64,000 bases of DNA from Bacteroidota bacterium. GTDB taxonomy: Bacteria > Bacteroidota > Bacteroidia > Flavobacteriales_D > Crocinitomicaceae. The notes beneath the pieces were generated by a model. That model worked only from the letters and a program-made list of their open reading frames with translations. It ran no database searches and had not been told where the DNA came from. The DNA lies in the NCBI GenBank assembly GCA_024280295.1, contig JAJRQK010000031.1, positions 1-64,000 of the forward strand, given 5' to 3'. The translations under genes were made by a program, and so were the position numbers. Of this stretch, positions 48,809 to 56,548 are shown in pieces. The stretch's first letter is position 1, and each line of letters begins with the position of its first letter.

Positions 48809-49608
48809 GCTTGCTCAATTTCATCACCATAATTTCTTACGGTATAAGGCGTTTCTCTGTAAAAAGCTAATTCATAGTTAATACCTTTACCTTCATCGGT
48901 AACTTCCCATGGTAAATCCTTGTGAGAATAATTACTTATTGCAGCCGCAGACCAATCACTCATTTGTTCAATAACCCTATCAAGAACTTCTGTTTCACTT
49001 GCTTTCAATTCTTTTAAATCTGCTTTCTCTAGTGGGAGGTAGCGCGTTTGAGGATAACCATGATATTCGGTTTTGATCCGTTTCAATGTTCCTTCCTCAA
49101 TCATTTGTTTGATGATTGTATTTAATTTTTGTGGAACAGGACCAAATGGCAATTTTCTATATTCTGCACCTGTTAAATGCTCTTCATATAACTCGTAATA
49201 ATTGAAATCCGAAAAATATAACAGCTTATAGAGAACTGTTTCTCCAACATTTGGTTTCCCTGCACATTTTTCTAAAATGTATAATAACACATTTTTGAAC
49301 TTATCAACCTTTAAATTAGGTACAGAAATACGTTCTTCATCTATGTTAGTACTCTTTTGTTTCTTATCATTAATTTCTGGATGGATCTTAAAATCGTCAG
49401 ACATAAAATCATCTAATGAGAATTCTAATTCCATCGCCAACATTTGTAATTCAATAATATTAACGCCCCTATTTCCTAATTCAATTTGAGCCAAAGATGG
49501 GCGAGAAAGATTAACATTCTTTGCCAAATCTTCTTGTGACAAACCCTTAATCTTTCGAAGCGCAGATATTCTCTGACCAATCTGTTTTTGTGATAATTTT
49601 GCTTTCAT
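48805..49608 (-). CDS. HTH-Panacea (DUF4065/SocA-like) antitoxin
   Basis: 267 residues. The N-terminal XRE-type helix-turn-helix (residues 8-62: RISALRKIKGLSQEDLAKNV, SRPSLAQIELG) is followed by a Panacea/DUF4065 domain (about 100-240: LLYILEKCAGKPNVGETVLY, KLLYFSDFNYYELYEEHLTG, YRKLPFGPVPQKLN). Panacea domains have been described as promiscuous antitoxin modules that neutralise unrelated toxins. The HTH should let it repress its own operon; an inverted repeat lies just upstream. It is first in the operon, toxin second. Confidence 0.82.
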   Translation of the reverse strand: MKAKLSQKQIGQRISALRKIKGLSQEDLAKNVNLSRPSLAQIELGNRGVNIIELQMLAMELEFSLDDFMSDDFKIHPEINDKKQKSTNIDEERISVPNLKVDKFKNVLLYILEKCAGKPNVGETVLYKLLYFSDFNYYELYEEHLTGAEYRKLPFGPVPQKLNTIIKQMIEEGTLKRIKTEYHGYPQTRYLPLEKADLKELKASETEVLDRVIEQMSDWSAAAISNYSHKDLPWEVTDEGKGINYELAFYRETPYTVRNYGDEIEQA

Positions 49609-49625
49609 ACTGATTTACCTTCCTT

Positions 49626-49644
49626 AATATATCATAAAGATATT
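49626..49644. promoter_or_regulatory. Inverted repeat upstream of the HTH-Panacea antitoxin
   Basis: AATAT, nine bases, ATATT forms a five-base inverted repeat 18 bases before the antitoxin start, where an autorepressor operator would be expected. The region is AT-rich, so chance is possible. Confidence 0.3.
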
Positions 49645-49795
49645 GAAATGTTTTAATATAAAACAAAATGATGATCTAATATCTATCAATTGTGATTTTT
49701 TCCCGAAATCCATCCACATTTTTAATGTCCCTCGAAAAAACCAACTGATAGACCAAAACTTGTCAACCTGACTTCGATGGTACTTGTAAATTCAG

Positions 49796-49803
49796 TATAT
49801 TTG
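49796..49803 (+). promoter_or_regulatory. -7 box of the E1 dehydrogenase gene
   Basis: TATATTTG matches TAnnTTTG exactly and ends 25 bases before the ATG at 49829; TTC at 49773-49775 (20-base spacer) may be the -33 element. Confidence 0.5.
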
Positions 49804-49828
49804 ATCACCAAAACAGGAGCAACTAACT

Positions 49829-51922
49829 ATGGCATCAACGGATACCAAATCGAATAAACAAACACTGAAGACGTCTAAAAAGACATTACTTGAGGCATTT
49901 CGCTTCATGTCAACTGCAAAAACGTTAGCTGAAAAATACGAGGAAAACAAGGAAGTTACTGCAAAGTATGTTCACGCAACATCTCGCGGTCATGAAGCTA
50001 TTCAAATTGCCTGTGGAATGCTACTGAAACCTCAAGATTGGGTTGCTCCTTATTATCGTGACGATAGTATTCTTCTCAGTATTGGAATGACTCCCTATGA
50101 GTTAATGCTACAAGTCTTCGCAAAAAAAGATGATCCATTTTCAGGCGGTCGGACTTATTACTGTCACCCATCTCTCAATCGAAATGACATGCCTAAGATT
50201 CCGCATCAATCCTCTGCGACAGGTATGCAAGCAATTCCAACTACTGGTGTTGCAATGGGGATTCAATACAAAGAAATTCAAGGATTAGCAGAAGACTTTA
50301 ACGGAGAAAATCCAGTTGTGGTTTGCTCCCTCGGAGATGCAAGTTGTACAGAAGGTGAAGTTTCTGAAGCTTTTCAGATGGCAGCTTTGAAGCAATATCC
50401 AATCGTTTATTTGGTGCAAGATAACGGCTGGGATATATCGGCTAAAGCTGAAGAAACCCGCGCTCAAGATATTACAAAATACGCTCAAGGGTTTAACGGA
50501 ATTGAGGTTCGAACAATAGATGGAAGTGATTTTGAAACATCTTACCAAACACTCGATGAAGTCTTTAAGATTGTGCGTAAAGAGCGAAGGCCATTCATAG
50601 TTCATGCAAAAGTTCCGTTGCTTGGTCATCACACTTCGGGTGTTCGAAAAGAATGGTATCGGGATGACTTGGAAGAAGCGACAAAAGATGATCCTTTTCC
50701 GAAACTTAAGGACTTGATGCGCTCTGCGGGAATAGGCGAAGTGGATTTGATCAATATCGAGGCAGAGGCTAAAAAGTTGGTGGATACAGATTATGACAAG
50801 GCACTGAACGCTGATGATCCAGACCCAACTTCGATTACAGATCATATTTTCGCACCAACACCCATTACAGAAGAATCTGGAGAAAGAGAACCAAAAGGAA
50901 AGAAAAAGACCGTCATGGTTGATTCTGCCTTATTTGCTGTTCGTGAATTAATGGAAAAACATCCTGAATCGCTTTTATATGGACAAGATGTTGGAGGTCG
51001 TTTAGGTGGCGTTTTCCGTGAAGCAGCAACGCTGGCACAAACATTTGGAGATGATCGTGTTTTCAATACACCAATTCAAGAAGCATTTATTATTGGTTCA
51101 ACTGTTGGTATGTCTGCCGTTGGATTGAAACCAATTGTAGAAGTACAATTCGCGGATTATATATGGCCAGGATTGAATCAACTATTCACTGAAGTGAGTC
51201 GTTCGTATTATCTGTCTAATGGGAAATGGCCGGTGAGTTGTATCATTAGAGTTCCAATTGGAGCGTATGGTTCAGGTGGACCTTATCACTCATCAAGTGT
51301 AGAATCAATACTGACAAATATTCGTGGGATTAAAGTCGCTTATCCATCTAATGGTGCCGATTTGAAAGGATTGATGAAGTCATCTTTTTATGACCCAAAT
51401 CCAGTTGTAATTCTTGAACACAAAGGATTGTACTGGTCGAAGATACCTGGAACAGAAGGTGCGATGTCAATCGAGCCAGACGAAGATTATGTTGTTCCAT
51501 TTGGAAAAGCACGAACTGTACTTGAAGCGAATCAAAAAGCTATTGATAGTGGTGAATCTTGTGCGATTGTAACTTATGGACGTGGAGTTCATTGGTCGCT
51601 TGAAGCTGTTCAAGAATTTGAAGGTCGTTGTGAAATCATTGATCTTCGAACGCTCAATCCATTAGATTATGACGCACTCAATGAAGCTGCACAAAAGCAT
51701 GGAAAAGTTCTACTCGTAACAGAAGAATCCATTGAATCGACGTTTACATTGGGCTTGGCGGGAAGAATTCAGCGCGATAATTTTGAAGCTCTTGATGCTC
51801 CAGTAGCAATAGTTGGATCAGTTGATACTCCTGCAATTCCATTGAATTCAATTTTGGAAGCAGAATTATTGCCAAATGCTGATAAAGTTAAAGATGCGCT
51901 AAGTAATTTGCTCGATTATTAG
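49829..51922 (+). CDS. 2-oxoacid dehydrogenase E1 component, fused alpha and beta subunits
   Basis: 697 residues. The first half is an E1-alpha domain with the thiamine-diphosphate motif (CSLGDASCTEGEVSEAFQMA to VQDNGWDIS), the second half an E1-beta domain (GQDVGGRLGGVFREAATLAQ, VEVQFADYIWPGLNQLF, ILRTI-type end). This alpha-beta fusion is common in Bacteroidota and is usually annotated as branched-chain 2-oxoacid dehydrogenase. It decarboxylates a 2-oxoacid and passes the acyl group to a lipoyl E2, which is not in the window. The stop is at the very edge of intergenic repeat copy B. Confidence 0.9.
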   Translation: MASTDTKSNKQTLKTSKKTLLEAFRFMSTAKTLAEKYEENKEVTAKYVHATSRGHEAIQIACGMLLKPQDWVAPYYRDDSILLSIGMTPYELMLQVFAKKDDPFSGGRTYYCHPSLNRNDMPKIPHQSSATGMQAIPTTGVAMGIQYKEIQGLAEDFNGENPVVVCSLGDASCTEGEVSEAFQMAALKQYPIVYLVQDNGWDISAKAEETRAQDITKYAQGFNGIEVRTIDGSDFETSYQTLDEVFKIVRKERRPFIVHAKVPLLGHHTSGVRKEWYRDDLEEATKDDPFPKLKDLMRSAGIGEVDLINIEAEAKKLVDTDYDKALNADDPDPTSITDHIFAPTPITEESGEREPKGKKKTVMVDSALFAVRELMEKHPESLLYGQDVGGRLGGVFREAATLAQTFGDDRVFNTPIQEAFIIGSTVGMSAVGLKPIVEVQFADYIWPGLNQLFTEVSRSYYLSNGKWPVSCIIRVPIGAYGSGGPYHSSSVESILTNIRGIKVAYPSNGADLKGLMKSSFYDPNPVVILEHKGLYWSKIPGTEGAMSIEPDEDYVVPFGKARTVLEANQKAIDSGESCAIVTYGRGVHWSLEAVQEFEGRCEIIDLRTLNPLDYDALNEAAQKHGKVLLVTEESIESTFTLGLAGRIQRDNFEALDAPVAIVGSVDTPAIPLNSILEAELLPNADKVKDALSNLLDY

Positions 51923-52035
51923 GGCGTTTTAACAGGCTTTACGCTGTATCTTTTAATCATATAATCGCATACTTCGACTGCGCTCGGCATCCCATTTTAT
52001 GATTAAAAGGATGTCGCTCCTATCCTTAACGCGGG
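51921..52035 (-). repeat. Dispersed structured intergenic element, copy B
   Basis: On the minus strand: GCGTTAAGGATAGGAG, CATCCTTTTAATCAT, spacer with GAGCGCAGTCGAAG, ATGATTAAAAGATACAG, then AACGCCC. The arms AATCAT/ATGATT and outer GCGTT/AACGC are complementary. It begins at the stop codon of the E1 gene. Confidence 0.65.
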
Positions 52036-52071
52036 TTTCGCTAGTTAACACACTCATTAATAATTGATTGT

Positions 52072-52137
52072 CATCCATCAGCCCATCTACTGTCCAATGT
52101 GCACTATCATCCCTTAGCGGTAAGTCATCAAGATCTA
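52072..52137 (-). repeat. 66-bp direct repeat R1: displaced copy of the DoxX-like gene 3' end
   Basis: 60 of 66 bases match 53274-53339. On the minus strand it encodes DLDDLPLRDDSAHWTVDGLM, the C-terminus of the gene at 53266-54456, with Thr to Ser and Asn to Asp changes and four silent differences. The last ten bases overlap the 3' end of the fic gene, whose stop codon is formed inside the repeat. It lies immediately 3' of fic. Confidence 0.9.
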
Positions 52138-52718
52138 GCAAATTCGATGAGAGACTTGAAATCATTACAATCTGCTTGTCTCAATGAATTTATATACTTG
52201 CTGCGAACATCGCTTGATGCCGTTCGTCTACCCCACGAAAAGACCTCTCTTCCGAAGAGATTCTGAACCAATACATCAGCCATCAATCGACTATGTCTAC
52301 CATTTCCATTTGGAAAACAATGAATACAAACTAATCGATGTTTGAATCTTATCACAATTTCATCTGCTTCAAAACTCTCTTGTTCAACCCAAAAAAGCAC
52401 ATCATCAAACATTTTTTGCAATTCAGTTGGTATATTCCATTTATCAACACCTATATTTTTATTTGTCCGTCGAAAACTCCCCGCCCAGTCCCAGACCTCA
52501 CCAAACATCAGCTTATGTAATTTTTTCACAAATGATTCTGTTAGCAATTGTACAGAAGAAAGTTTTTTCGTCAGCGTCCAAAGAATCGCTTGTTCAATAT
52601 TTTTCTGCTCAAATTCATCCAGCTCACTTTGTACTAAGATTGTTTGAATTTTCAAGCCATTCTTTTCATCCTCATCCAACGGAGTCTGCCCAGGAAGATA
52701 ATTAAACACTAAGCCCAT
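52128..52718 (-). CDS. Fic domain protein, mobile mystery protein B type
   Basis: 196 residues. A Fic core with HCFPNGNGRHSR around residues 133-144: the catalytic His and GNGRxxR are present, while the usual Asp/Glu before GNGR is Asn, which is normal in this subfamily. GQTPLDEDEKNGL at the N-terminus, FGEVWDWAGSFRRTNKNIGV and the C-terminal ending SLIEFARS match 'mobile mystery protein B' as I remember it. Fic proteins modify targets with AMP or another nucleotide group. Its start overlaps the upstream HTH gene by ten bases, and its stop lies in repeat R1. Confidence 0.9.
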   Translation of the reverse strand: MGLVFNYLPGQTPLDEDEKNGLKIQTILVQSELDEFEQKNIEQAILWTLTKKLSSVQLLTESFVKKLHKLMFGEVWDWAGSFRRTNKNIGVDKWNIPTELQKMFDDVLFWVEQESFEADEIVIRFKHRLVCIHCFPNGNGRHSRLMADVLVQNLFGREVFSWGRRTASSDVRSKYINSLRQADCNDFKSLIEFARS

Positions 52719-53167
52719 AGTGCTTTCGGAAGTTGATTGATTAATTCTATTGTTCGCTCATTAATCGCATTTTCTATTCTTTCTTTGGAGTTTTCCTGCC
52801 CTTCAAGCTTCATGGTCCAAGATGTACGCATGACTATCTCAGTCGCTAGTCTCCTAGCCTTCCTTTCTATGAGTTGATCTAACCCTTGATCCTTTGGCAA
52901 AAAGCCGTACACTAAAGTCATATCTAAAGCTTCAGCCGCTTCTTCAAGGGAACGTAATGTTATTGAACCTTTCGACTCTCGTTGCTCTAAACTTCTCACA
53001 CTCTGTTTAGTAATTCCTAGTTTAGTTCCTAGCTGCTCCAAAGACATTCCAAAAGAACGACGAATGGACTTCACCCATCCAGATTCGGGATTCGTAACAT
53101 TTCGAAGTGATTCAAAAGGTTTCATCCTGTTATTCAACTGATCAATATGAAGTTTTTGTGTGTTCAT
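52709..53167 (-). CDS. HTH protein, mobile mystery protein A type
   Basis: 152 residues. An XRE-type helix-turn-helix around residues 37-75 (RRSFGMSLEQLGTKLGITKQ, SVRSLEQRESKGSITLRSLE) and a helical C-terminus ending in LINQLPKALWA. The family is always found before a mobile mystery protein B (Fic) gene; the two overlap here by ten bases, like an addiction module. It probably represses its own promoter: four TAATACT repeats lie just upstream (53178-53238). The function of the pair has not been established. Confidence 0.9.
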   Translation of the reverse strand: MNTQKLHIDQLNNRMKPFESLRNVTNPESGWVKSIRRSFGMSLEQLGTKLGITKQSVRSLEQRESKGSITLRSLEEAAEALDMTLVYGFLPKDQGLDQLIERKARRLATEIVMRTSWTMKLEGQENSKERIENAINERTIELINQLPKALWA

Positions 53168-53177
53168 AATATAAATA

Positions 53178-53242
53178 TAATACTTAATATTACATTTACA
53201 CTATTTTAGTAATACTATAATAATACTATAATAATACTTTTT
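53178..53242. promoter_or_regulatory. TAATACT repeats upstream of the HTH-Fic operon
   Basis: TAATACT occurs at 53178, 53210, 53221 and 53232. The last three start 11 bases apart, giving two full TAATACTATAA units (53210-53220 and 53221-53231) and a truncated third (TAATACT, 53232-53238). This is one helical turn per repeat, as expected for cooperative binding of an HTH repressor, here probably the mobile mystery protein A product. Confidence 0.45.
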
Positions 53243-53265
53243 TTACTATTAATCTAAATATATCA

Positions 53266-54456
53266 TTAATGAGCATTCATCAACCCATCTACTGTCCAAT
53301 GAGCAGTATCATCTCTTAGTGGTAAGTCATCAAGATCTAACTTGAGAGTTTCCAAACTTTTAATTACCCCATTATCACTCCATGTGAATGCAATCAGATT
53401 TTTTCGATTTTCAACAAACAATTGAAGATCAACATCCTCAAATTTAATCGAACGGGATGACTCAGATATTCGAATACTGTAATCCTTAAAATTACCATCA
53501 ACTGACTCTATGATGAAATAACCCTTTGAATGAATGTGAATTCGTCTTATGGTTGAGTCTCCTAAAAACGCAGCATCTTGATTTTCCACTTGATAACTGC
53601 CATAATAAGGGATAGCACCATAATCAATACCAGAAAAACTTCCTTGATCAATATAAGGCGAGAGTAATTCTAGTGCGAAAACAAAAATAATTCCACCTTT
53701 TAATGCACGCTTTAAAATTGGTTTCAAATTCAAGGTAAGTTCTTGCACTTCAGTCGATTTACCATTTGTGAAAAAGATTCCAATAAGAAAGTTGTACCAA
53801 GGATAAAGAACAAAAGCAGCAAGTAAAACCAAATAGAGCGACAGCATTTTGACTGTAATATCAAATCCGACATTTATTGCGAAAACATTTATCAACACTC
53901 CAAGACCTATCAATGCGCCAAATAATCGGGTTCGTTTCCAGAGTAACAAAAGTCCTGGGAGAACTTCGATAAAGCCCATGAATGTATTGTAACTCGAACT
54001 TGATCCCATTGTGGACCAAAATAAAATATCCTTCGTCAATCCACCAACTGGTGTGAAAAGAGTGTTCGGTTCTGGTTGATAGAATTGAAAGTGAAACAAT
54101 TTATCAAAACCATATTTCAGGAGGAAAAATGCGAGAATGTATGTGCAAGATCTGTGGAGAAAGAGTTGAATTTGAACAGCGCTTAATTTTGATTGTGTCC
54201 GTGCAATAAAGGCCAAAATTAAAGCAGCAAAAGCTAACACCAACATTTGAATATAAAGCGTGGCAGCATCTGATGTTGTTGCCTTTGCTACCAATTCTAA
54301 ATCAAAAATAGATTCACCCAACCATTTGGCTAACGGATAAAATGATTCTGTGATCCAAACACCAGGATGAGGAATTGTGCTAAAATTAAAAGGCAAACTC
54401 ACTGTAAAAAGGAGCATCCAAAATCCTAGTGTATATTTAACAAGTTCCTTCACCAA
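53266..54456 (-). CDS. DoxX-like polytopic membrane protein
   Basis: 396 residues with about seven hydrophobic helices in the first 260 residues, with DoxX-like features (KYGFDKLFHFQFY, GFIEVLPGLLLLWKRTRLFG), then an extracytoplasmic domain of about 140 residues (SFSGIDYGAIPYYGSYQVEN). The C-terminus DLDDLPLRDDTAHWTVDGLM is the source sequence of both direct repeats: the 3' end lies in repeat R2 and a copy (R1) sits beyond fic. It is the third gene of an operon with two exported paralogues. Function unknown; DoxX family members are linked to quinone or redox partners. Confidence 0.72.
   Translation of the reverse strand: MVKELVKYTLGFWMLLFTVSLPFNFSTIPHPGVWITESFYPLAKWLGESIFDLELVAKATTSDAATLYIQMLVLAFAALILAFIARTQSKLSAVQIQLFLHRSCTYILAFFLLKYGFDKLFHFQFYQPEPNTLFTPVGGLTKDILFWSTMGSSSSYNTFMGFIEVLPGLLLLWKRTRLFGALIGLGVLINVFAINVGFDITVKMLSLYLVLLAAFVLYPWYNFLIGIFFTNGKSTEVQELTLNLKPILKRALKGGIIFVFALELLSPYIDQGSFSGIDYGAIPYYGSYQVENQDAAFLGDSTIRRIHIHSKGYFIIESVDGNFKDYSIRISESSRSIKFEDVDLQLFVENRKNLIAFTWSDNGVIKSLETLKLDLDDLPLRDDTAHWTVDGLMNAH
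53274..53339 (-). repeat. 66-bp direct repeat R2: 3' end of the DoxX-like gene
   Basis: Same sequence as R1 at 52072-52137 with six differences, in the same orientation. It is inside the coding sequence and ends five bases before the stop codon. R1 and R2 bracket the HTH-Fic pair; about 1.2 kb separates the two copies. Confidence 0.9.
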
Positions 54457-54475
54457 TCCCTTTTTCTCGAACTTA

Positions 54476-54895
54476 CTAATTCTTTCTTGATTGTAATTTC
54501 GGGAAAATAAGATAGATCAGATAGGAAAGTCCGATAAGCGCAATAAACCAAGGCATGCTGTTTTGTTTGTCCAATCTTTTCTTTTCAGACTTTGAGAAAC
54601 CCACAAAAACAACGTAACTAGGATAAAGTTCTTTTAGCTTTTTGAGGTCATAATCATTCTCAACAAATACTGGATGATCACAAAACGTATCGCGACCATG
54701 CCAATTTGCGTCTTCAATAATACAACCATTTCCAATATAGATGATGCTATCAATACTCCTCGAAGGCAGTCCGTAATTATCATTTTCAGTTGAAAATTCT
54801 GAACTTGAATGACTACGCGCAGCAATAATATCAGTTTGAGCGGTAGTTGACCCGGCGGTAATAAACAATAGGGCGAAAAGCGTTTGTTTTATCAT
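54476..54895 (-). CDS. Exported, C-terminally anchored protein of unknown function, paralogue 2
   Basis: 139 residues. Signal peptide MIKQTLFALLFITAGSTTAQ, a periplasmic domain with TDIIAARSHSSSEF, IIYIGNGCIIEDANW and YVVFVGFSKSEKKR, and one C-terminal membrane helix (WFIALIGLSYLIYLIFPKL). Closely resembles the neighbouring 154-residue protein. No known family. It overlaps that gene by four bases (ATGA) and precedes the DoxX-like gene. Confidence 0.7.
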   Translation of the reverse strand: MIKQTLFALLFITAGSTTAQTDIIAARSHSSSEFSTENDNYGLPSRSIDSIIYIGNGCIIEDANWHGRDTFCDHPVFVENDYDLKKLKELYPSYVVFVGFSKSEKKRLDKQNSMPWFIALIGLSYLIYLIFPKLQSRKN

Positions 54896-55356
54896 GATTT
54901 TACTTTTTTAGCAGTTAATTTCGGGAAAAATATATAACTGGTATACCCTATTAATGATATAGCAACATACCAAGGAATATTTGAATCATCCGTTCTACGA
55001 GAAGTCTTCTTCTCCTTTTTATATTTATCGAAGCCAACAAATTTGACGCTGTTTGGGAAATACTCCTTAATTCGCTTCACATTATAATCAAGTTCTATAA
55101 ACAGTGGGTTGTGACATGAAGTATCCCTAATAATTCCATCACCGTAATACCATTCTTTTGACTCAATGATACATCCATTTCCAATATATTCTATCTTTTT
55201 CAGTTCAGAAGATGGCTCATCTATTCCAAAATTCCCACGATCCAAAGTAACAGAAGAATGAATCTCTCTTGCATGACTTCTGGTTGAAATAATATCAGTT
55301 TGACCAGAAACAAATAGGCCAAGAGTGATCGCCCCAAAGGAAAGAAGTAGTTTCAT
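54892..55356 (-). CDS. Exported, C-terminally anchored protein of unknown function, paralogue 1
   Basis: 154 residues. Signal peptide MKLLLSFGAITLGLFVSGQ, then TDIISTRSHAREIHS, IEYIGNGCIIESKEW, VKFVGFDKYKKEKKT and a terminal membrane helix (WYVAISLIGYTSYIFFPKL). It is the first gene of a minus-strand operon with paralogue 2 and the DoxX-like gene. The shared TDII-xxRSH and IGNGCIIE motifs define a small family I cannot name. The upstream gap (55357-55623) holds intergenic repeat copy C. Confidence 0.7.
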   Translation of the reverse strand: MKLLLSFGAITLGLFVSGQTDIISTRSHAREIHSSVTLDRGNFGIDEPSSELKKIEYIGNGCIIESKEWYYGDGIIRDTSCHNPLFIELDYNVKRIKEYFPNSVKFVGFDKYKKEKKTSRRTDDSNIPWYVAISLIGYTSYIFFPKLTAKKVKS

Positions 55357-55430
55357 AATATCATATTTCTCCTTTGTACATCTTACCGATTGATTCGTTC
55401 AATGTAGAACCGTTAATTCTAAACGATTTT

Positions 55431-55532
55431 GCGCTAGGGGTTGGAACGGCATCCTTTTATGCACGATGGCTGAACGCAGTTGAAGTCTGAGTGCATAAAA
55501 GATATAGAGGAAAACCCGCCAGAGCGCCCTAG
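55431..55532 (+). repeat. Dispersed structured intergenic element, copy C
   Basis: GCGCTAGGGG ... GGCATCCTTTTATGCAC ... GTGCATAAAAGATATAG ... AGCGCCCTAG. The hairpin arms ATGCAC/GTGCAT and outer arms GCGCT/AGCGC are complementary; the outer pair differs from the GCGTT/AACGC of copies B and D by a compensating change. The rest of the 267-base gap shows no gene. Confidence 0.65.
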
Positions 55533-55623
55533 TCTATTAACAAATTGAGGCGCATAACATTATAACTTATCCATCATTTGTATTTGTGCTAGTTGTAATT
55601 TAGAACTGGCAAATTATGTTCGC

Positions 55624-56547
55624 ATGAAAATAAAGCAGACAACAGTAGAAGAAATAGCAGCAATAATCAACTGCCCAATAATTGGAACTCCAGACCAAAT
55701 GGTAACTGGAATTAACGAGATTCATCAAGTTGAAGCTGGTGATGTCGTTTTTGTTGATCATCCCAAATATTATGACAAAGCACTCAATAGTGCAGCAACG
55801 ATAATTATTATAGACAAGGAAGTAACTTGTCCTAAGAGGAAGTCACTTATTATTTCTCAAGCTCCCTTTGATGACTATAATAAGTTAACGCGACATTTTT
55901 CACCTTACAAGCCTCAAACTACTGTAGTTGGAGAGAATACAATAATTGATCCTTCAGCGACTATCTATCCAAACGTTACAATCGGGCATAATTGCACAAT
56001 TGGCAAAAATGTGACTTTGTATGCTGGAGTGGTAATTGGAGATAAATGTATCCTAGATAAAAGTGTAATAGTAGGTCCAAATACGGTAATTGGACATTAC
56101 GCATTTTACTATAAAAAGAAAGATTCAGGTTACGACAGAATGCATACTTGCGGAGGAGTTCATCTTCACAAAAATGTTGAAATTGGCGCACTTTGTACAA
56201 TTGATGCGGGTGTTTCGGGAATGACTGTCATTGGCGAAGGAACAAAACTTGATAATCAAATTCAAATTGGGCATGATACGACAGTTGGCAAGCATTGCTT
56301 AATGGCAGCAAATGTTGGTGTTGCAGGATGTGTTACAATCAAAGATAATGTGACGCTTTGGGGACAAGTTGGATGTGCCAGTGACGTTACTCTTGAAGAT
56401 GGCGTGACTGTACTTGCTCAATCAGGAATCGGGAAAAGTCTCGAAGCTGGAAAGACCTATTTTGGAAGCCCATGTGATGTTGTTAGAGTGAAGTTTAGAG
56501 AATTAGCCGCAATTAAAAAATTACCTGAATTAATCGAGAAAATCTAA
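55624..56547 (+). CDS. LpxD-like hexapeptide N-acyltransferase
   Basis: 307 residues. The N-terminal LpxD-type domain (GINEIHQVEAGDVVFVDHPK, ALNSAATIIII) is followed by a left-handed beta-helix of hexapeptide repeats and a conserved His in IQIGHDTTVG (LpxD-type catalytic His). In lipid A synthesis LpxD adds a 3-hydroxyacyl chain to UDP-glucosamine; Bacteroidota often have a second LpxD-like copy and this belongs to that type by its distinctive N-terminus. It is 1 base from the next gene, a GAF-phosphatase, so the two are co-translated. Confidence 0.83.
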   Translation: MKIKQTTVEEIAAIINCPIIGTPDQMVTGINEIHQVEAGDVVFVDHPKYYDKALNSAATIIIIDKEVTCPKRKSLIISQAPFDDYNKLTRHFSPYKPQTTVVGENTIIDPSATIYPNVTIGHNCTIGKNVTLYAGVVIGDKCILDKSVIVGPNTVIGHYAFYYKKKDSGYDRMHTCGGVHLHKNVEIGALCTIDAGVSGMTVIGEGTKLDNQIQIGHDTTVGKHCLMAANVGVAGCVTIKDNVTLWGQVGCASDVTLEDGVTVLAQSGIGKSLEAGKTYFGSPCDVVRVKFRELAAIKKLPELIEKI

Positions 56548-56548
56548 G

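Noticed and set aside
50285-50845. 186-residue minus-strand frame inside the E1 gene
   Set aside because: Lies wholly opposite a conserved E1 domain and has no family-like features.
51953-52165. 70-residue minus-strand frame overlapping the 3' end of fic
   Set aside because: It is the R1 tail of the DoxX-like gene reading out of the fic frame into repeat B; the leading ATG is accidental.
52338-52705. Plus-strand frames opposite the fic gene
   Set aside because: Shadows of fic; they overlap one another in different frames and lack family features.
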